From Pseudomonadota bacterium (GTDB lineage: Bacteria; Pseudomonadota; Gammaproteobacteria; Burkholderiales; Rhodocyclaceae): a stretch of DNA of 64,000 nt. Made by a program: the position numbers and the translations under genes. Location: positions 1 to 64,000 of the forward strand of contig JAFEFC010000051.1 of the NCBI GenBank assembly GCA_018240785.1, in the 5' to 3' direction. Positions 45,610 through 54,396 of this stretch are shown here, in pieces; positions within the stretch are counted from its first letter, which is position 1, and every line of letters starts with the position of its first letter. The notes under the pieces are model-generated. The model did not search any database and had not been told where the DNA came from. It saw only the letters and a program-made list of their open reading frames with translations.

Positions 45610-46086
45610 ATGAACACCGAACTGATCACCCAGGTTGCTGCCTTCATCTGGCAGGAAGCCGACATGCTGGACCACGGCGAGTACGCGCAGTGGCTCGAGT
45701 CCTGGACCCCCGACGGCCTCTACATCGTGCCGATCGACCCGGCGCAGACCGACTTCGCCAACACGCTGAACTACGCCTACGACAACGCCGAGATGCGCGA
45801 GAAGCGCGTCGCCCGGCTGGGCAGCGGCGAGTCGATCTCGACCTCGCCGGTGCCGCGCACGGTGCGCGACGTGTCGCGCTTCCGCGTGCTGTCCAACGAC
45901 GGCACCCACGTGACCGTGCGCTGCGCGCAGAACCTGCGCGAGTTCCGCAAGGACGTGCTCAAGCACTACACCGCCGACGTCAGCTTCGAGCTGGTGCGCA
46001 GCGGCGGCAGCTTCCTCATCCGCCGCAAGGTGGTCCGCCTCATCAACTCGACCGATACGCTGCAGGGTATCGGCTACATCCTGTAA
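45610..46086 (+). CDS. iacD: Ring-hydroxylating dioxygenase, beta subunit
   Basis: Non-catalytic small subunit of the Rieske oxygenase, 158 residues. The family pattern is clear: AAFIWQEADMLDHGEYAQWL, then YIVPIDP, and the strands SRFRVLSNDGTHVTVRCA and FLIRRKVVRL. It follows the alpha subunit closely with a GGAG site. Confidence 0.9.
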   Translation: MNTELITQVAAFIWQEADMLDHGEYAQWLESWTPDGLYIVPIDPAQTDFANTLNYAYDNAEMREKRVARLGSGESISTSPVPRTVRDVSRFRVLSNDGTHVTVRCAQNLREFRKDVLKHYTADVSFELVRSGGSFLIRRKVVRLINSTDTLQGIGYIL

Positions 46087-46096
46087 GGAGCCGGCC

Positions 46097-46837
46097 ATGT
46101 CGCAGGTCGCCCTCGTTACCGGAGCCGCGCAGGGCCTCGGCAACATCATCGCCGGGCAGCTGCACGCGGCGGGCTACAAGGTGGTCGTTACCGACTGCAC
46201 CGAGGCGCTGGCGCGCGACGCGGCCGGCCGGCTCGACGCCAGCGGCGCCACCGCGCTGGGGCTCAAGCTCGACGTCACGCGCAAGGAAGACTTCGAGCAG
46301 GCGCTGGCCGCGGTGCTGAAGCAGTGGGGCGCGGTGCACGTTCTGGTGAATAATGCCGCCCTCACCAAGGCGACTCCGGTGATGCAGATCTCCGCCGAGG
46401 AATTCGACCAGGTGCTGGCGGTCAACCTACGCGGGACGCTGTTCGGCTGTCAGGTCTTCGGCGCGCACATGGCGGCGGCCGGTTACGGGCGCATCATCAA
46501 TCTCGCCTCGCTCGCCGGGCAGAACGGCGGCACCGCGTCGGGGGCGCACTACGGGTCGTCGAAGGGCGCCATCCTCACCCTCAGCAAGATCTTCGCGCGC
46601 GAACTGGCGCCGGCTAACGTGACGGTGAATGCGATCGCGCCGGGGCCGATGGAGCTGCCCTCGGTGCGCGCGCTGGTGCCGCCCGACCGGCTCGAGAAGC
46701 TGATCGAGGGCATCCCGGTGCGGCGCCTCGGCAACCCGAAGTTCGTCGCCGACCTGGTGGTGATGCTGGCCTCGCCCGAGGCCGATTTCACCACCGGGGC
46801 GACCTGGGATGTGAACGGCGGCCTTTTCATGCGCTGA
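46097..46837 (+). CDS. iacE: Short-chain dehydrogenase of the auxin cluster
   Basis: NAD(P)-dependent SDR of 246 residues. The cofactor motif is TGAAQGLG, the structural NNAAL follows, and the catalytic Ser-Tyr-Lys set is in LASLAGQ...HYGSSKGA. IacE takes part with IacA in forming the oxidised oxindole intermediate of indole-3-acetate breakdown. A AAGGAG site precedes the ATG. The next gene is separated by a 300-base spacer with a palindromic repeat. Confidence 0.9.
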   Translation: MSQVALVTGAAQGLGNIIAGQLHAAGYKVVVTDCTEALARDAAGRLDASGATALGLKLDVTRKEDFEQALAAVLKQWGAVHVLVNNAALTKATPVMQISAEEFDQVLAVNLRGTLFGCQVFGAHMAAAGYGRIINLASLAGQNGGTASGAHYGSSKGAILTLSKIFARELAPANVTVNAIAPGPMELPSVRALVPPDRLEKLIEGIPVRRLGNPKFVADLVVMLASPEADFTTGATWDVNGGLFMR

Positions 46838-46921
46838 GTGGATAGCGCCTGCAGGGCGCTCGAAGCAGTCTGTCAAGCGGGCAATTCATTGCTTCGTGCC
46901 ACGTGAATCGGTGCGCAGTGA

Positions 46922-47016
46922 CCCTCCCCTTCAAGGGGAGGGTTGGGGTGGGGATAGGGTAACGCAGGAGCGCCAGAACCCCATCCCCCTCCTGACCTCC
47001 CCCTTGAAGGGGGAGG
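46922..47016. repeat. C-rich palindromic repeat inside the iac operon
   Basis: Two arms of about 35 bases (46922-46954 and 46979-47016) are imperfect inverted repeats, and each arm is itself palindromic around CTCCCCTTCAAGGGGAG or a variant. Similar CTCCCCCTTGAAGGGGGAG-type repeats are widespread in proteobacterial genomes. It lies between iacE and iacF, where the RNA would fold into a strong cruciform. Confidence 0.8.
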
Positions 47017-47137
47017 AACAGGGAGGCTTCCAGCGTCATTGAGATGACTGCCGGACCGATACGAACCAATTCCCGCCCCCGCGGGAAGTGACAACATGAC
47101 GAACGGGCGGCTGTCCCGACAGAGAGCAGGTGATGTG

Positions 47138-48097
47138 ATGTCCGAGGAAACGATCAGGGTCGTCGTGCGGCGACGCGAGGAGCAGGGGCACGGGGTGCTG
47201 GTGCTCGATCTGGCCAGTGTCGAAGGCGCGCCGCTGCCGCCGTTCGAGGCCGGCGCCCATGTCGACGTGCATCTGGGTGAAGGCCTGGTGCGTCAGTACT
47301 CGCTTGCCGGCAAGCCGGGTGATCGCAGCGTCTACCGCCTCGGCATCCTGAAGGACCCAAAGTCGCGCGGTGGCTCCGTCGCCGCGCACGAGCGCCTGCA
47401 GGAAGGCACCGAAATCCGCATCGGCGTACCGCGCAACCACTTCCCGCTGGACATGGCGGCGCCGCACACCGTGCTGGTCGGCGGCGGCATCGGCATCACG
47501 CCGATGATCGCCATGGCGCACGCGCTGGACGGTGCCGGCAAGTCCTTCGAACTGCACTACTGCGGCCGCAGCCGAGCGTCCTGCGCCTTCCTCGACGAAC
47601 TCACCAGCGGCGCGTTCGCCGACCGGGTGCATCCGCATTTCGACGACGAGGCCGCCGAACAGCGCCTCGACCTCGACGCGGTGCTGGGCAAGGCCGCGCC
47701 GGGCGCGCACGTGTATGTGTGCGGGCCGTCGGGCTTCATGGACTGGGTCATCGGCGAGGCGCGCCGCCTGGGGCTCGCGGAGGCGCAGATCCACAAGGAA
47801 TACTTCCAGGTCGAGACCGACTCCAGCGGTGCCGCGTTCGACATCGTCGCGAAGAAGAGCGGCAAGACCGTGCGCGTCGAGGAGGGCAGGACCATCGTCG
47901 AGGCGCTGGCCACGGTGGGCATCAAGGTGCAGGTGTCGTGCGAGCAGGGCGTGTGCGGCACCTGCCTGTGCAACGTGCTGGACGGCGTGCCCGACCATCG
48001 CGACATCTTCCTCACCGACGAGGAAAAGGCCGACAACGACCAGATGCTGCTGTGCTGCTCGCGCGCCAGGAGCGACACCCTGGTGCTGGACATCTGA
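47138..48097 (+). CDS. iacF: Phthalate-dioxygenase-type oxygenase reductase
   Basis: Electron-transfer flavoprotein of 319 residues supplying the Rieske oxygenase. Order: flavin domain (RQYSLAGKPGDRSVYRL), NAD domain (HTVLVGGGIGITPMIAMA, VYVCGPSGFMDWV), and a C-terminal plant-type [2Fe-2S] ferredoxin (SCEQGVCGTCLCNVLDG and a later Cys in MLLCCSRA). This is the fused PDR arrangement. ATG 47138 is preferred to an ATG 42 bases upstream because it begins the conserved domain. Confidence 0.9.
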   Translation: MSEETIRVVVRRREEQGHGVLVLDLASVEGAPLPPFEAGAHVDVHLGEGLVRQYSLAGKPGDRSVYRLGILKDPKSRGGSVAAHERLQEGTEIRIGVPRNHFPLDMAAPHTVLVGGGIGITPMIAMAHALDGAGKSFELHYCGRSRASCAFLDELTSGAFADRVHPHFDDEAAEQRLDLDAVLGKAAPGAHVYVCGPSGFMDWVIGEARRLGLAEAQIHKEYFQVETDSSGAAFDIVAKKSGKTVRVEEGRTIVEALATVGIKVQVSCEQGVCGTCLCNVLDGVPDHRDIFLTDEEKADNDQMLLCCSRARSDTLVLDI

Positions 48098-48133
48098 ATC
48101 CGGCCAAATCCACACAGAGAGAGGAGCCCATCA

Positions 48134-48633
48134 TGGTCGACATCAACGCCTTTCGCGACGGTATGGCGATGCTCGCCAGCGCCGTCACCGTCGTCACCAC
48201 CGGCGGTCCGCAGGGGCAGGCCGGCTTCACCGCCACTGCGGTCAGCAGCGTCACCGACCAGCCGCCCACCCTGCTGGTGTGCATGAACCGCGGGTCCTAT
48301 GCCCATCCGATGTTCACCGGCAACGGCACGCTGTGCGTGAATGTTCTCGCCTCCGACCAGCAGTCCCTGTCGGGCCTGTTCGCCGACCGCAACGTGACCA
48401 TGGACGAGCGCTTCGCCCGCGTCGGCTGGCAGCAGCTCGAGACTGGCAGTCCGGCGCTCGACGAAGCGCTGGTGAGCTTCGACTGCCGCATCGTGCACAC
48501 CGCCGAGTTCGGCTCGCACAGTGTGTTCTTCTGCGAAGTCGAGTCCATCCGCCGCAGCGAGGCGAGCGACGGCCTGGTGTATTTCGCCCGCCGCTACCAC
48601 GGCGTCGGCGACGCCGACGTCGTCACCGCCTGA
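48134..48633 (+). CDS. iacG: Flavin reductase
   Basis: NAD(P)H:flavin reductase of the HpaC-like family, 166 residues. The flavin-binding blocks are AVTVVTTGGPQGQAGFTATAVSS-like (kept here as TVVTT and GFTATAVSSVTDQPPTLLVC) and the later VFFCEVESI strand. It likely supplies reduced flavin to the IacA monooxygenase. A strong GAGAGAGGAG ribosome site precedes it. Confidence 0.9.
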
Positions 48634-48648
48634 GCCCGGGAGCAGCCC

Positions 48649-49044
48649 ATGCCCAACCTGAACGTCTATCTCGTCGAAGGCTACAGCGCCGAGCAGAAGG
48701 CCGCCTTGCTGCGACGCATGACCGATGCGGTGGTCGACAGCATCGCCGCGCCCCGGCCATCGGTGCGCATCTTCCTCTTCGAGCTGCCCCGCGCCCACAT
48801 CTGCGTCGGTGGCGAAATGCTCACCGCGGATGCGCAGCGCGGGCAACCGGGCGGGCCGACGGTGCATGTGTTCCTGATCGCCGGACGCACCGATGCGCAG
48901 AAGGAGGCGCTCATCGGCAGCCTGACGCGTGCGATCGACGACACGCTGGCGATTCCCGCCGATCCGGTGCGGGTCATGATTTTCGATGTCGCCAATACCG
49001 ACTTCGGCATGAAGGGCGTCACCGCGAAGTCGCTCGGACGCTGA
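48649..49044 (+). CDS. Tandem 4-oxalocrotonate tautomerase-like protein
   Basis: A 131-residue protein made of two 4-OT-type modules. The first begins PNLNVYLVEGYSAEQKAALL, so removal of Met would expose the catalytic N-terminal proline. The second begins PTVHVFLIAGRTDAQKEALI. Fused tautomerases of this length include dehalogenases and malonate-semialdehyde decarboxylase relatives. It is not, to my knowledge, one of the named iac genes, so it may process a pathway intermediate or belong to a downstream ring-cleavage route. Confidence 0.8.
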   Translation: MPNLNVYLVEGYSAEQKAALLRRMTDAVVDSIAAPRPSVRIFLFELPRAHICVGGEMLTADAQRGQPGGPTVHVFLIAGRTDAQKEALIGSLTRAIDDTLAIPADPVRVMIFDVANTDFGMKGVTAKSLGR

Positions 49045-49111
49045 TGCGCTCGTCCTGATCGCCGCTGCGGCGCGCCGGCAGCACGCCGCTTTTGCCCCGA
49101 TCTGGCCGCGC

Positions 49112-49152
49112 ATGTGACCTATGTGACCTAAAAATGTGATAAATCACATGAA
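49112..49152 (+). promoter_or_regulatory. Candidate operator with repeated ATGTGA half-sites
   Basis: Three ATGTGA half-sites occur in 30 bases: a direct tandem of ATGTGACCT at 49112-49129, then the inverted repeat ATGTGATAAATCACAT (49134-49149). GTGA-N4-TCAC and the following ATGAA are shared with the iacH promoter site. It lies about 100 bases before the binding-protein gene. Confidence 0.55.
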
Positions 49153-49246
49153 TATGCGTTTTTGAACGGGCAGTGAAGCGAGCCCAAGTTTGCCAGCGGC
49201 CCTGTTCGCATCGTGCAGTCATTCCCAGAAACAGAGGAGACATTTC

Positions 49247-50392
49247 ATGAAAATCAAGCATCTCGCGGGTTCCGTCCTGATCGCTGCGCTGTCCGTCGGC
49301 ACCGCCTTCGCCCAGGTCAAGGTCGGCGTCATCTCGTCGTCCACCGGCCCGATTGCGATGGTCGGCATTCCGCAGAAGAACACCGTCGCCCTGATGCCGA
49401 CCAAGGCCGGCGGCCAGACGATCGAATACATCGCGCTCGATGACGGCAGCGACCCGACGGCGTCGGTGGTCGCGGTCAAGAAGCTCATCAGCGAGCACAA
49501 GGTGGATGCGATCGTCGGGCCGTCGGGCTCGCCGAACGCGATGGGGGTGATCCAGTTCGTCGCCGAGGCCGGCGTGCCGCTGCTGGCGCCGGTCGGCACC
49601 GCGGCCGTCGTGCTGCCGATGGACGACAAGAAGAAGTGGGTGTTCAAGACCACGCAGAACGACGGCCTGATCGCCGCCGCCCTGCTCGAGCACATGGCGA
49701 AGACCGGCGTGAAGACCGTCGGCTTCATCGGCACCGGCGACCCCTATGGCGAGAACTGGGCAAAGGTCTTCGCCGAGGGCGCGGCGCAGAAGGGCATCAG
49801 GATCGTCGCCGACGAGCGATTCCAGCGCCAGGACACCTCGGTGACCGCGCAGGCGCTGAAAGTGATCGGCGCCAAACCGGACGCGGTGCTGATCGCCGCG
49901 CCGGGCACGCCGGCGGTGCTGCCGCAGCTTGCGTTGGTCGAGCGTGGCTACAAGGGCCAGTTCTACCAGACCCACGGTGCTGCGCTGCCCGACTTCCTGA
50001 AGCTTGGCGGCAAGAAGGTCGAGGGCACCATCCTCGCCGCCAGCCTGATGCTGGTGCTGGACCAGGTGCCCGAGACACATCCGTCCAGGACCATCGCGCG
50101 GAACTACGTCGCGTCCTACGAAAAGCTGTACGGCGCCACGCCGGCGACCTTCGGCGGCAACGTGTTCGACGCCGGCCTGCTGCTCGAGAAGGCGATTCCC
50201 GTCGCGCTGGCCAAGGGCAAGCCGGGCACCCCGGAGTTCCGTTCGGCGCTGCGTGACGCGCTCGAGCAGACGAAGGAAATGCCGGCCACCCAGGGCGTGT
50301 ACAACATGACGCCCGCCGACCACAGCGGCTTCGACGCACGCGGCCGCGAGCTGATCACCGTGTCGAACGGCGCGTGGACCCTGGTGAAGTGA
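49247..50392 (+). CDS. Branched-chain-type ABC substrate-binding protein
   Basis: Periplasmic binding protein of the LivK/Leu-Ile-Val family, 381 residues. It has a signal peptide (KIKHLAGSVLIAALSVGTAFA) followed by KVGVISSSTGPIAMVGIP and the two-lobed ligand domain. Members of this family often bind aromatic acids, so indole-3-acetic acid or a breakdown product is a plausible ligand. No permease or ATPase gene is adjacent. GAGGAGA precedes ATG 49247. Confidence 0.88.
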   Translation: MKIKHLAGSVLIAALSVGTAFAQVKVGVISSSTGPIAMVGIPQKNTVALMPTKAGGQTIEYIALDDGSDPTASVVAVKKLISEHKVDAIVGPSGSPNAMGVIQFVAEAGVPLLAPVGTAAVVLPMDDKKKWVFKTTQNDGLIAAALLEHMAKTGVKTVGFIGTGDPYGENWAKVFAEGAAQKGIRIVADERFQRQDTSVTAQALKVIGAKPDAVLIAAPGTPAVLPQLALVERGYKGQFYQTHGAALPDFLKLGGKKVEGTILAASLMLVLDQVPETHPSRTIARNYVASYEKLYGATPATFGGNVFDAGLLLEKAIPVALAKGKPGTPEFRSALRDALEQTKEMPATQGVYNMTPADHSGFDARGRELITVSNGAWTLVK

Positions 50393-50401
50393 GTGCGCTG
50401 T

Positions 50402-50426
50402 GCCGCCCCCGCGTGATGGGGGCGGC
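50402..50426 (+). terminator. Terminator after binding-protein gene
   Basis: A perfect 9-bp GC stem (GCCGCCCCC and complement) with a seven-base loop begins ten bases after the stop. No T run follows. Confidence 0.55.
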
Positions 50427-50564
50427 GCCGGACCCGCTATGCGCGCGTCGGCGCATTCCATCGTTCCGGCCACATGAGCCGGATGGCAGGCAGGCGGCCG
50501 TTTCTGCTTTATAGTCGGCGGCCACGCAGTACGCCGCGGCCCATGTTCCCGAACCCTGCCTGTC

Positions 50565-51035
50565 ATGCCGGAAAAGAACGTCACCCCATCCTCTGCCGGA
50601 GCCGAGGAATTCTCGCAGGAGGAGTTTCCCTTCTACTGGCTCGCCCACGCCCACGCGATCTATGTCGTCGAGATGGAGCGGGTGCTGAAGAAGCTCGGCA
50701 CCGACATGCCGACGCGCCGCGTGCTGCTGATGCTGCGGCTGCGCGGCACGGCGAGCATTTCCGACCTCTCGAAGCACACCATCATCAAGATGTCGACGCT
50801 GACGCGCATCGTCCAGCGCATGCGCGACGAGGGGCTCGTCGAGACGCGCACCAACCCCGAGGATGCGCGCGTCACCGACGTGCTGATCACCGCCAGGGGC
50901 GAGGAGCTGGCGGCGCGCATCGAGCAGGCGACGCAGAAGGTCTTCGCGCGCGGCTATGAAGGCATGTCTGCGGCGGAAAGAAAGTCGCTGATGCAGTCGC
51001 TGCAGAAGATCTTCCACAACTTCGCCGACGGCTGA
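50565..51035 (+). CDS. iacR: MarR-family regulator of the auxin cluster
   Basis: Winged-helix transcription factor of 156 residues. The DNA-binding part is RVLLMLRLRGTASISDLSKH, KMSTLTRIVQRM (recognition helix) and the wing TRTNPEDARVTDVLIT. iac clusters are controlled by the MarR-type repressor IacR, which is released by indole-3-acetic acid; the position at the end of the cluster fits. Its likely sites are the GTGA-N4-TCAC repeats at 40880 and 49136. Confidence 0.85.
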   Translation: MPEKNVTPSSAGAEEFSQEEFPFYWLAHAHAIYVVEMERVLKKLGTDMPTRRVLLMLRLRGTASISDLSKHTIIKMSTLTRIVQRMRDEGLVETRTNPEDARVTDVLITARGEELAARIEQATQKVFARGYEGMSAAERKSLMQSLQKIFHNFADG

Positions 51036-51101
51036 GGCGGGCGGCGCGGTGCGCGCCAAGCGTGTGCTGCTGCCGCCATTGACGGCCGATGGCCAGGTCC
51101 C

Positions 51102-51683
51102 TCACCGGAACTTCCAGTTCTTGTCGAAGACGGTGCATGCGACCGCCGACCGTCCTTCAGGCAGCAGCGTCCGGCCGCTGCCGACCGTGAGCGTGAGCAC
51201 GTTGTCGGAGAACCACCCTGCGGGGCGCTGCGCCTCGCACATCCTGATGTCGGCGCCGGCCTCGTCGTACACGCTGCAGCGGAACTCGTGCCCTGCGGCG
51301 CGATAGCGCTCCAGCAAGGTCTCCATGGGTGCGTCGAAGATCGCCGTCACCGTGGGCAACATCCCCATATTGGTGGTGAGGCCGGCGACGCGCTGGCCGA
51401 GGACGACGAAGGGCTCGTTCGGCACGTAGTCCAGCACCGGCCGGTTGCCGTCCTTCACGTCGGTCAGTGCCGCGCGCGTGCCAAAGCCGGCCGCCACCAT
51501 CGTGTCGAGCCGCGGCCCCAGGGTCTTCAGCAACGCCGTCGTGGGCCGCTCGTCGGTGCACAGGATGGCGGGCTCGACTTCCTCCGCGGTGACGGGCTCG
51601 TTCCAGCGGTTGGCGAGTGCATCGGCGCCGACGACGAGCAGCGTGATGGCGATCAGGGGGCGGGGCAGGGGGTGGCGGGTCAT
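51102..51683 (-). CDS. Exported protein of unknown function
   Basis: A 193-residue protein with a signal peptide (HPLPRPLIAITLLVVGADAL, cleaved near ALA). The mature part has four Cys (ILCTDE, FRCSVYD, IRMCEAQ, AVACTVFD) that could form two disulfides in the periplasm. No known domain is recognised. It is convergent with iacR and separated from it by 66 bases. Confidence 0.6.
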   Translation of the reverse strand: MTRHPLPRPLIAITLLVVGADALANRWNEPVTAEEVEPAILCTDERPTTALLKTLGPRLDTMVAAGFGTRAALTDVKDGNRPVLDYVPNEPFVVLGQRVAGLTTNMGMLPTVTAIFDAPMETLLERYRAAGHEFRCSVYDEAGADIRMCEAQRPAGWFSDNVLTLTVGSGRTLLPEGRSAVACTVFDKNWKFR

Positions 51684-51893
51684 CAGGGCTCCTCGTCAGG
51701 CGTGCTTGTCGCTGCGGCACAATGGCAGGGGCACGGGCAAGGCATCGATGATAATTCCTATGGCATTTTACGGGTATGCCATCGAGCTCGCCTCGGCACG
51801 GCCGGGAATCTCCGCACCGCGGGTGCCCGCTTCTGCTACCGCGCGTCGATAACGGGGTCAGACCCCAATTACGTCCCGATTCCTGGGCGCGTT
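51684..51893. other. Intergenic region with small inverted repeat
   Basis: No gene is supported. At 51854-51866 the sequence GGGGTCAGACCCC is a perfect inverted repeat followed by AATTA. It is a shortened relative of the element inside uvrA at 3407-3464. Confidence 0.5.
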
Positions 51894-51931
51894 CGGTGCG
51901 ATGTTGTCCGCTAAACTGGCTGCCCAAACCA
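51894..51931 (+). repeat. Conserved 38-bp leader sequence, copy 2
   Basis: Matches 37372-37409 at 34 of 38 positions and lies 16 bases before the ATG of the following gene, in the same orientation relative to it as the copy in front of selA. Confidence 0.6.
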
Positions 51932-51947
51932 TCGCGGGAGACACAGC

Positions 51948-52235
51948 ATGGGTGTCGCATACGTGGTCGGGCAGGTGACGGTGAAGGACGAGGGCAAGTG
52001 GGCCGAGTACCGCAGCAAGGTGCCCGCGACCTTCGGCCCCTGGGGCGGCGAGCCGGTGTTCCGCGGCAAGCAGTTCGCCGCCCTCGCCGGCCAGTGCCCG
52101 CACGCCGATGTGGTGGTGCTGCGCTTCCCGGGCACCGACGCGCTCGAGAGCTGGTTCAAGTCGCCCGCCTATCAGGCGCTGATCCCGCTGCGTGATGCGG
52201 CGGCGGAGGTGGTGCTGACGGCTTACGAGGCGTGA
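51948..52235 (+). CDS. DUF1330 family protein
   Basis: A 95-residue ferredoxin-fold-like protein with the DUF1330 pattern: YVVGQVTVKDEGKWAEYRSKVPATF, PVFRGKQFAALAGQ and SWFKSPAYQALIPLRDAAA. Function is unknown; some relatives look like small stress or monooxygenase-type proteins. Preceded by a GGGAGA ribosome site. Confidence 0.85.
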   Translation: MGVAYVVGQVTVKDEGKWAEYRSKVPATFGPWGGEPVFRGKQFAALAGQCPHADVVVLRFPGTDALESWFKSPAYQALIPLRDAAAEVVLTAYEA

Positions 52236-52298
52236 TCGTCATCAGCGCGGCTCGACGCAGTCAGTTCTTCGAACCGGCCTTGGTCGTCGGCCCACCTC

Positions 52299-53729
52299 TC
52301 AGCGCATCGAGCCGAAGAAATCCGCATTGGTCTTGGTTGCCCGCAGCCGGGTGATGAGGAACTCGACCGCCTCAAGGTCGTCCATCCCGTGCAGCAGGCG
52401 GCGCAGGATCCAGGTCTTCTGCAGCACGTCCGCCGGCAGCAGCAGTTCCTCGCGCCGGGTGCCCGACCGATTCACGTTGATCGCCGGATACACCCGCTTT
52501 TCCGCCAGGCGGCGGTCGAGGTGCAGCTCCATGTTGCCGGTGCCCTTGAACTCCTCGTAGATCACGTCGTCCATGCGGCTGCCGGTGTCGACGAGCGCGG
52601 TGGCGATGATCGTGAGTGAGCCGCCTTCTTCGATGTTGCGGGCCGCGCCGAAGAAGCGCTTGGGCTTTTGCAGCGCGTTCGAGTCGACGCCGCCCGACAG
52701 CACCTTGCCGGAAGCGGGTGCCACGGTGTTGTAGGCACGCGCGAGCCGCGTCAGCGAGTCGAGCAGGATCACCACGTCACGCTTGTGCTCGGTCAGGCGC
52801 TTGGCCTTGGCGATCACCATCTCGGCGACCTGCACGTGACGCGAGGCCGGTTCGTCGAAGGTGGAGGCGACGACCTCGCCCTTGATGGAGCGCTGCATCT
52901 CGGTCACTTCCTCCGGCCGCTCGTCGATCAGCAGCACGAACAGCACCACCTCCGGGTGGTTGGTCGTGATGGCGTGGGCGATGTGCTGCAGCATCACCGT
53001 CTTGCCGCTCTTGGGCGGCGCCACGAGGAGCCCGCGCTGGCCTTTGCCGATCGGCGCGATCATGTCGATTACCCGGCTGGTGAGGTTGTCCTCGCCGGCG
53101 GTATCGCGTTCGAGCCGGAAGAGGCTGTCGGGATGCAGCGGCGTGAGGTTCTCGAATAGGATCTTGTTCTTGCACTCCTCGGGCGGGCGGCCATTGACGC
53201 GGTCGATGCGAACGAGCGCGAAGTAGCGTTCCCCGCTCTTGGGGGCCCGCAACTCGCCCTCGATGGCATCACCGGTGCGCAGGTTCAGGCGCCGCAGGAG
53301 CGAGGGCGCCACGTAGATGTCGTCGGTGCCCGCCAGGTAGGAGGTGTCCGGCGAGCGCAGGAAGCCGTAGCCGTCGGGCAGCAGCTCCAGCGTGCCGTCG
53401 CCGTAGATCGGCCGCCCGCCCCGTGCGCGACTGCGCAGCAAGGCGAAGACGAGTTCCTGCTTGTGCAGCCGGTGCGCTCCTTCGATCGCTTCGGCTTCCG
53501 CCATCTCGAGGAGTTCCGAGACGTGCAGGGCCTTCAGATCCGACAGATAGAGCGGCGGCGCATCCGGGTCCGGTGCCGTTTCGACCGAGGCACCCTCCGT
53601 CAGAGCGGCGGCCGGATCGAAATCGCCGACCGGCTTGGGCGGCTTGGGTTTCCTCGATCCGGAACGGCGGCCGCGCGAGGGACCATGGGCGCGGGGTGGG
53701 GTGTCGGGCTTCGAGGAGCTTTGGGTCAC
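52299..53729 (-). CDS. rho: Transcription terminator Rho with extended N-terminus
   Basis: Hexameric RNA helicase that ends transcription. The canonical part begins [20 protein letters not shown]. It contains the RNA-binding cold-shock motif GYGFLRSP, the P-loop [14 protein letters not shown], Walker [18 protein letters not shown], and ends [12 protein letters not shown]. Unusually there is no Met at the canonical start: an extra basic, Pro/Ser/Arg-rich region precedes it. I place the start at GTG 53729 (476 residues); a GTG at 53918 would extend it further with an implausible Arg-rich leader. It could be a second rho in the genome. Confidence 0.88.
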   Translation of the reverse strand: MTQSSSKPDTPPRAHGPSRGRRSGSRKPKPPKPVGDFDPAAALTEGASVETAPDPDAPPLYLSDLKALHVSELLEMAEAEAIEGAHRLHKQELVFALLRSRARGGRPIYGDGTLELLPDGYGFLRSPDTSYLAGTDDIYVAPSLLRRLNLRTGDAIEGELRAPKSGERYFALVRIDRVNGRPPEECKNKILFENLTPLHPDSLFRLERDTAGEDNLTSRVIDMIAPIGKGQRGLLVAPPKSGKTVMLQHIAHAITTNHPEVVLFVLLIDERPEEVTEMQRSIKGEVVASTFDEPASRHVQVAEMVIAKAKRLTEHKRDVVILLDSLTRLARAYNTVAPASGKVLSGGVDSNALQKPKRFFGAARNIEEGGSLTIIATALVDTGSRMDDVIYEEFKGTGNMELHLDRRLAEKRVYPAINVNRSGTRREELLLPADVLQKTWILRRLLHGMDDLEAVEFLITRLRATKTNADFFGSMR

Positions 53730-54162
53730 GGAGTGGCTCTGGCAAAAGAGGAAGGGGAAAAACTTGAAGCGGAGTCGCCTGCGGGCACGGCGAACCGAGG
53801 AGAGAGCCGGAACCAGGTGGCGCTTGAATCTCGCGCGCATCGGACAAGCGGCAGGGGGCTTCGGCGCGGTGCGACGATCCGTCCTGAATCGCGCGCAGGC
53901 CGAGATGCATGAATTCACTGCCGCCGGCCCGGTTCCGACACTTCGTCGGTCACGGCTGCCTCGCCCGTCGCCGAAGCACCCGTGGGCGGCAGCCTTTCAG
54001 CATCAGGCGAAAGGAATCCTCGCCCTGCCGACAACCGAGCGCAGCGCAATCTGGGTCGCGAGCAGGCGAGATGGTACCAGATCGAAATACGGCGCTACAC
54101 GACGCGCCACCGATCGATCGCGTCGTACTCGCTTGAGCGGCTGTGATCCACGGCAGGGCGGT
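53730..54162. other. Rho leader and gene-free interval
   Basis: No gene is supported between the rho start and the decayed toxin. The part next to rho may be a long rho leader. The base composition is lower in GC around 54000-54200 than in neighbouring genes, consistent with decayed foreign DNA. Confidence 0.35.
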
Positions 54163-54396
54163 TGGGCTTTCTTGTAGACGATCAAGAGCCAGATGGCTTC
54201 GGTGTTCGCGTTGAAGCAGATGAACCTTGCACCGCCCCGTTCTCCTTGTCCCGCAGATGTCCAATGGACCTTACGGCAACCGCAGCTTCCCCGGATGCCG
54301 TGACCGGCTTCCGGATTGGCCGCGATCCCGTTGATGAACGCGATGCGCTCGATCTGCGACCAGACTTCGCTGGCATGACGTTGGAAGATTGCGGTT
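54163..54396 (-). pseudogene. Decayed HigB/RelE-type toxin
   Basis: The frame just beyond the dabA stop reads AIFQRHASEVWSQIERIAFI, NGIAANPEAGHGIRGSCGCR, KVHWTSAGQGERGGARFICF and NTEAIWLLIVYKKAQ. That is the core of the HigB-2/RelE-like toxins encoded in toxin-antitoxin pairs. There is no start codon at the expected N-terminus, where the frame runs into the dabA 3' end. After KKAQ the usual C-terminal helix is replaced by unrelated sequence. No antitoxin gene follows. Confidence 0.7.
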
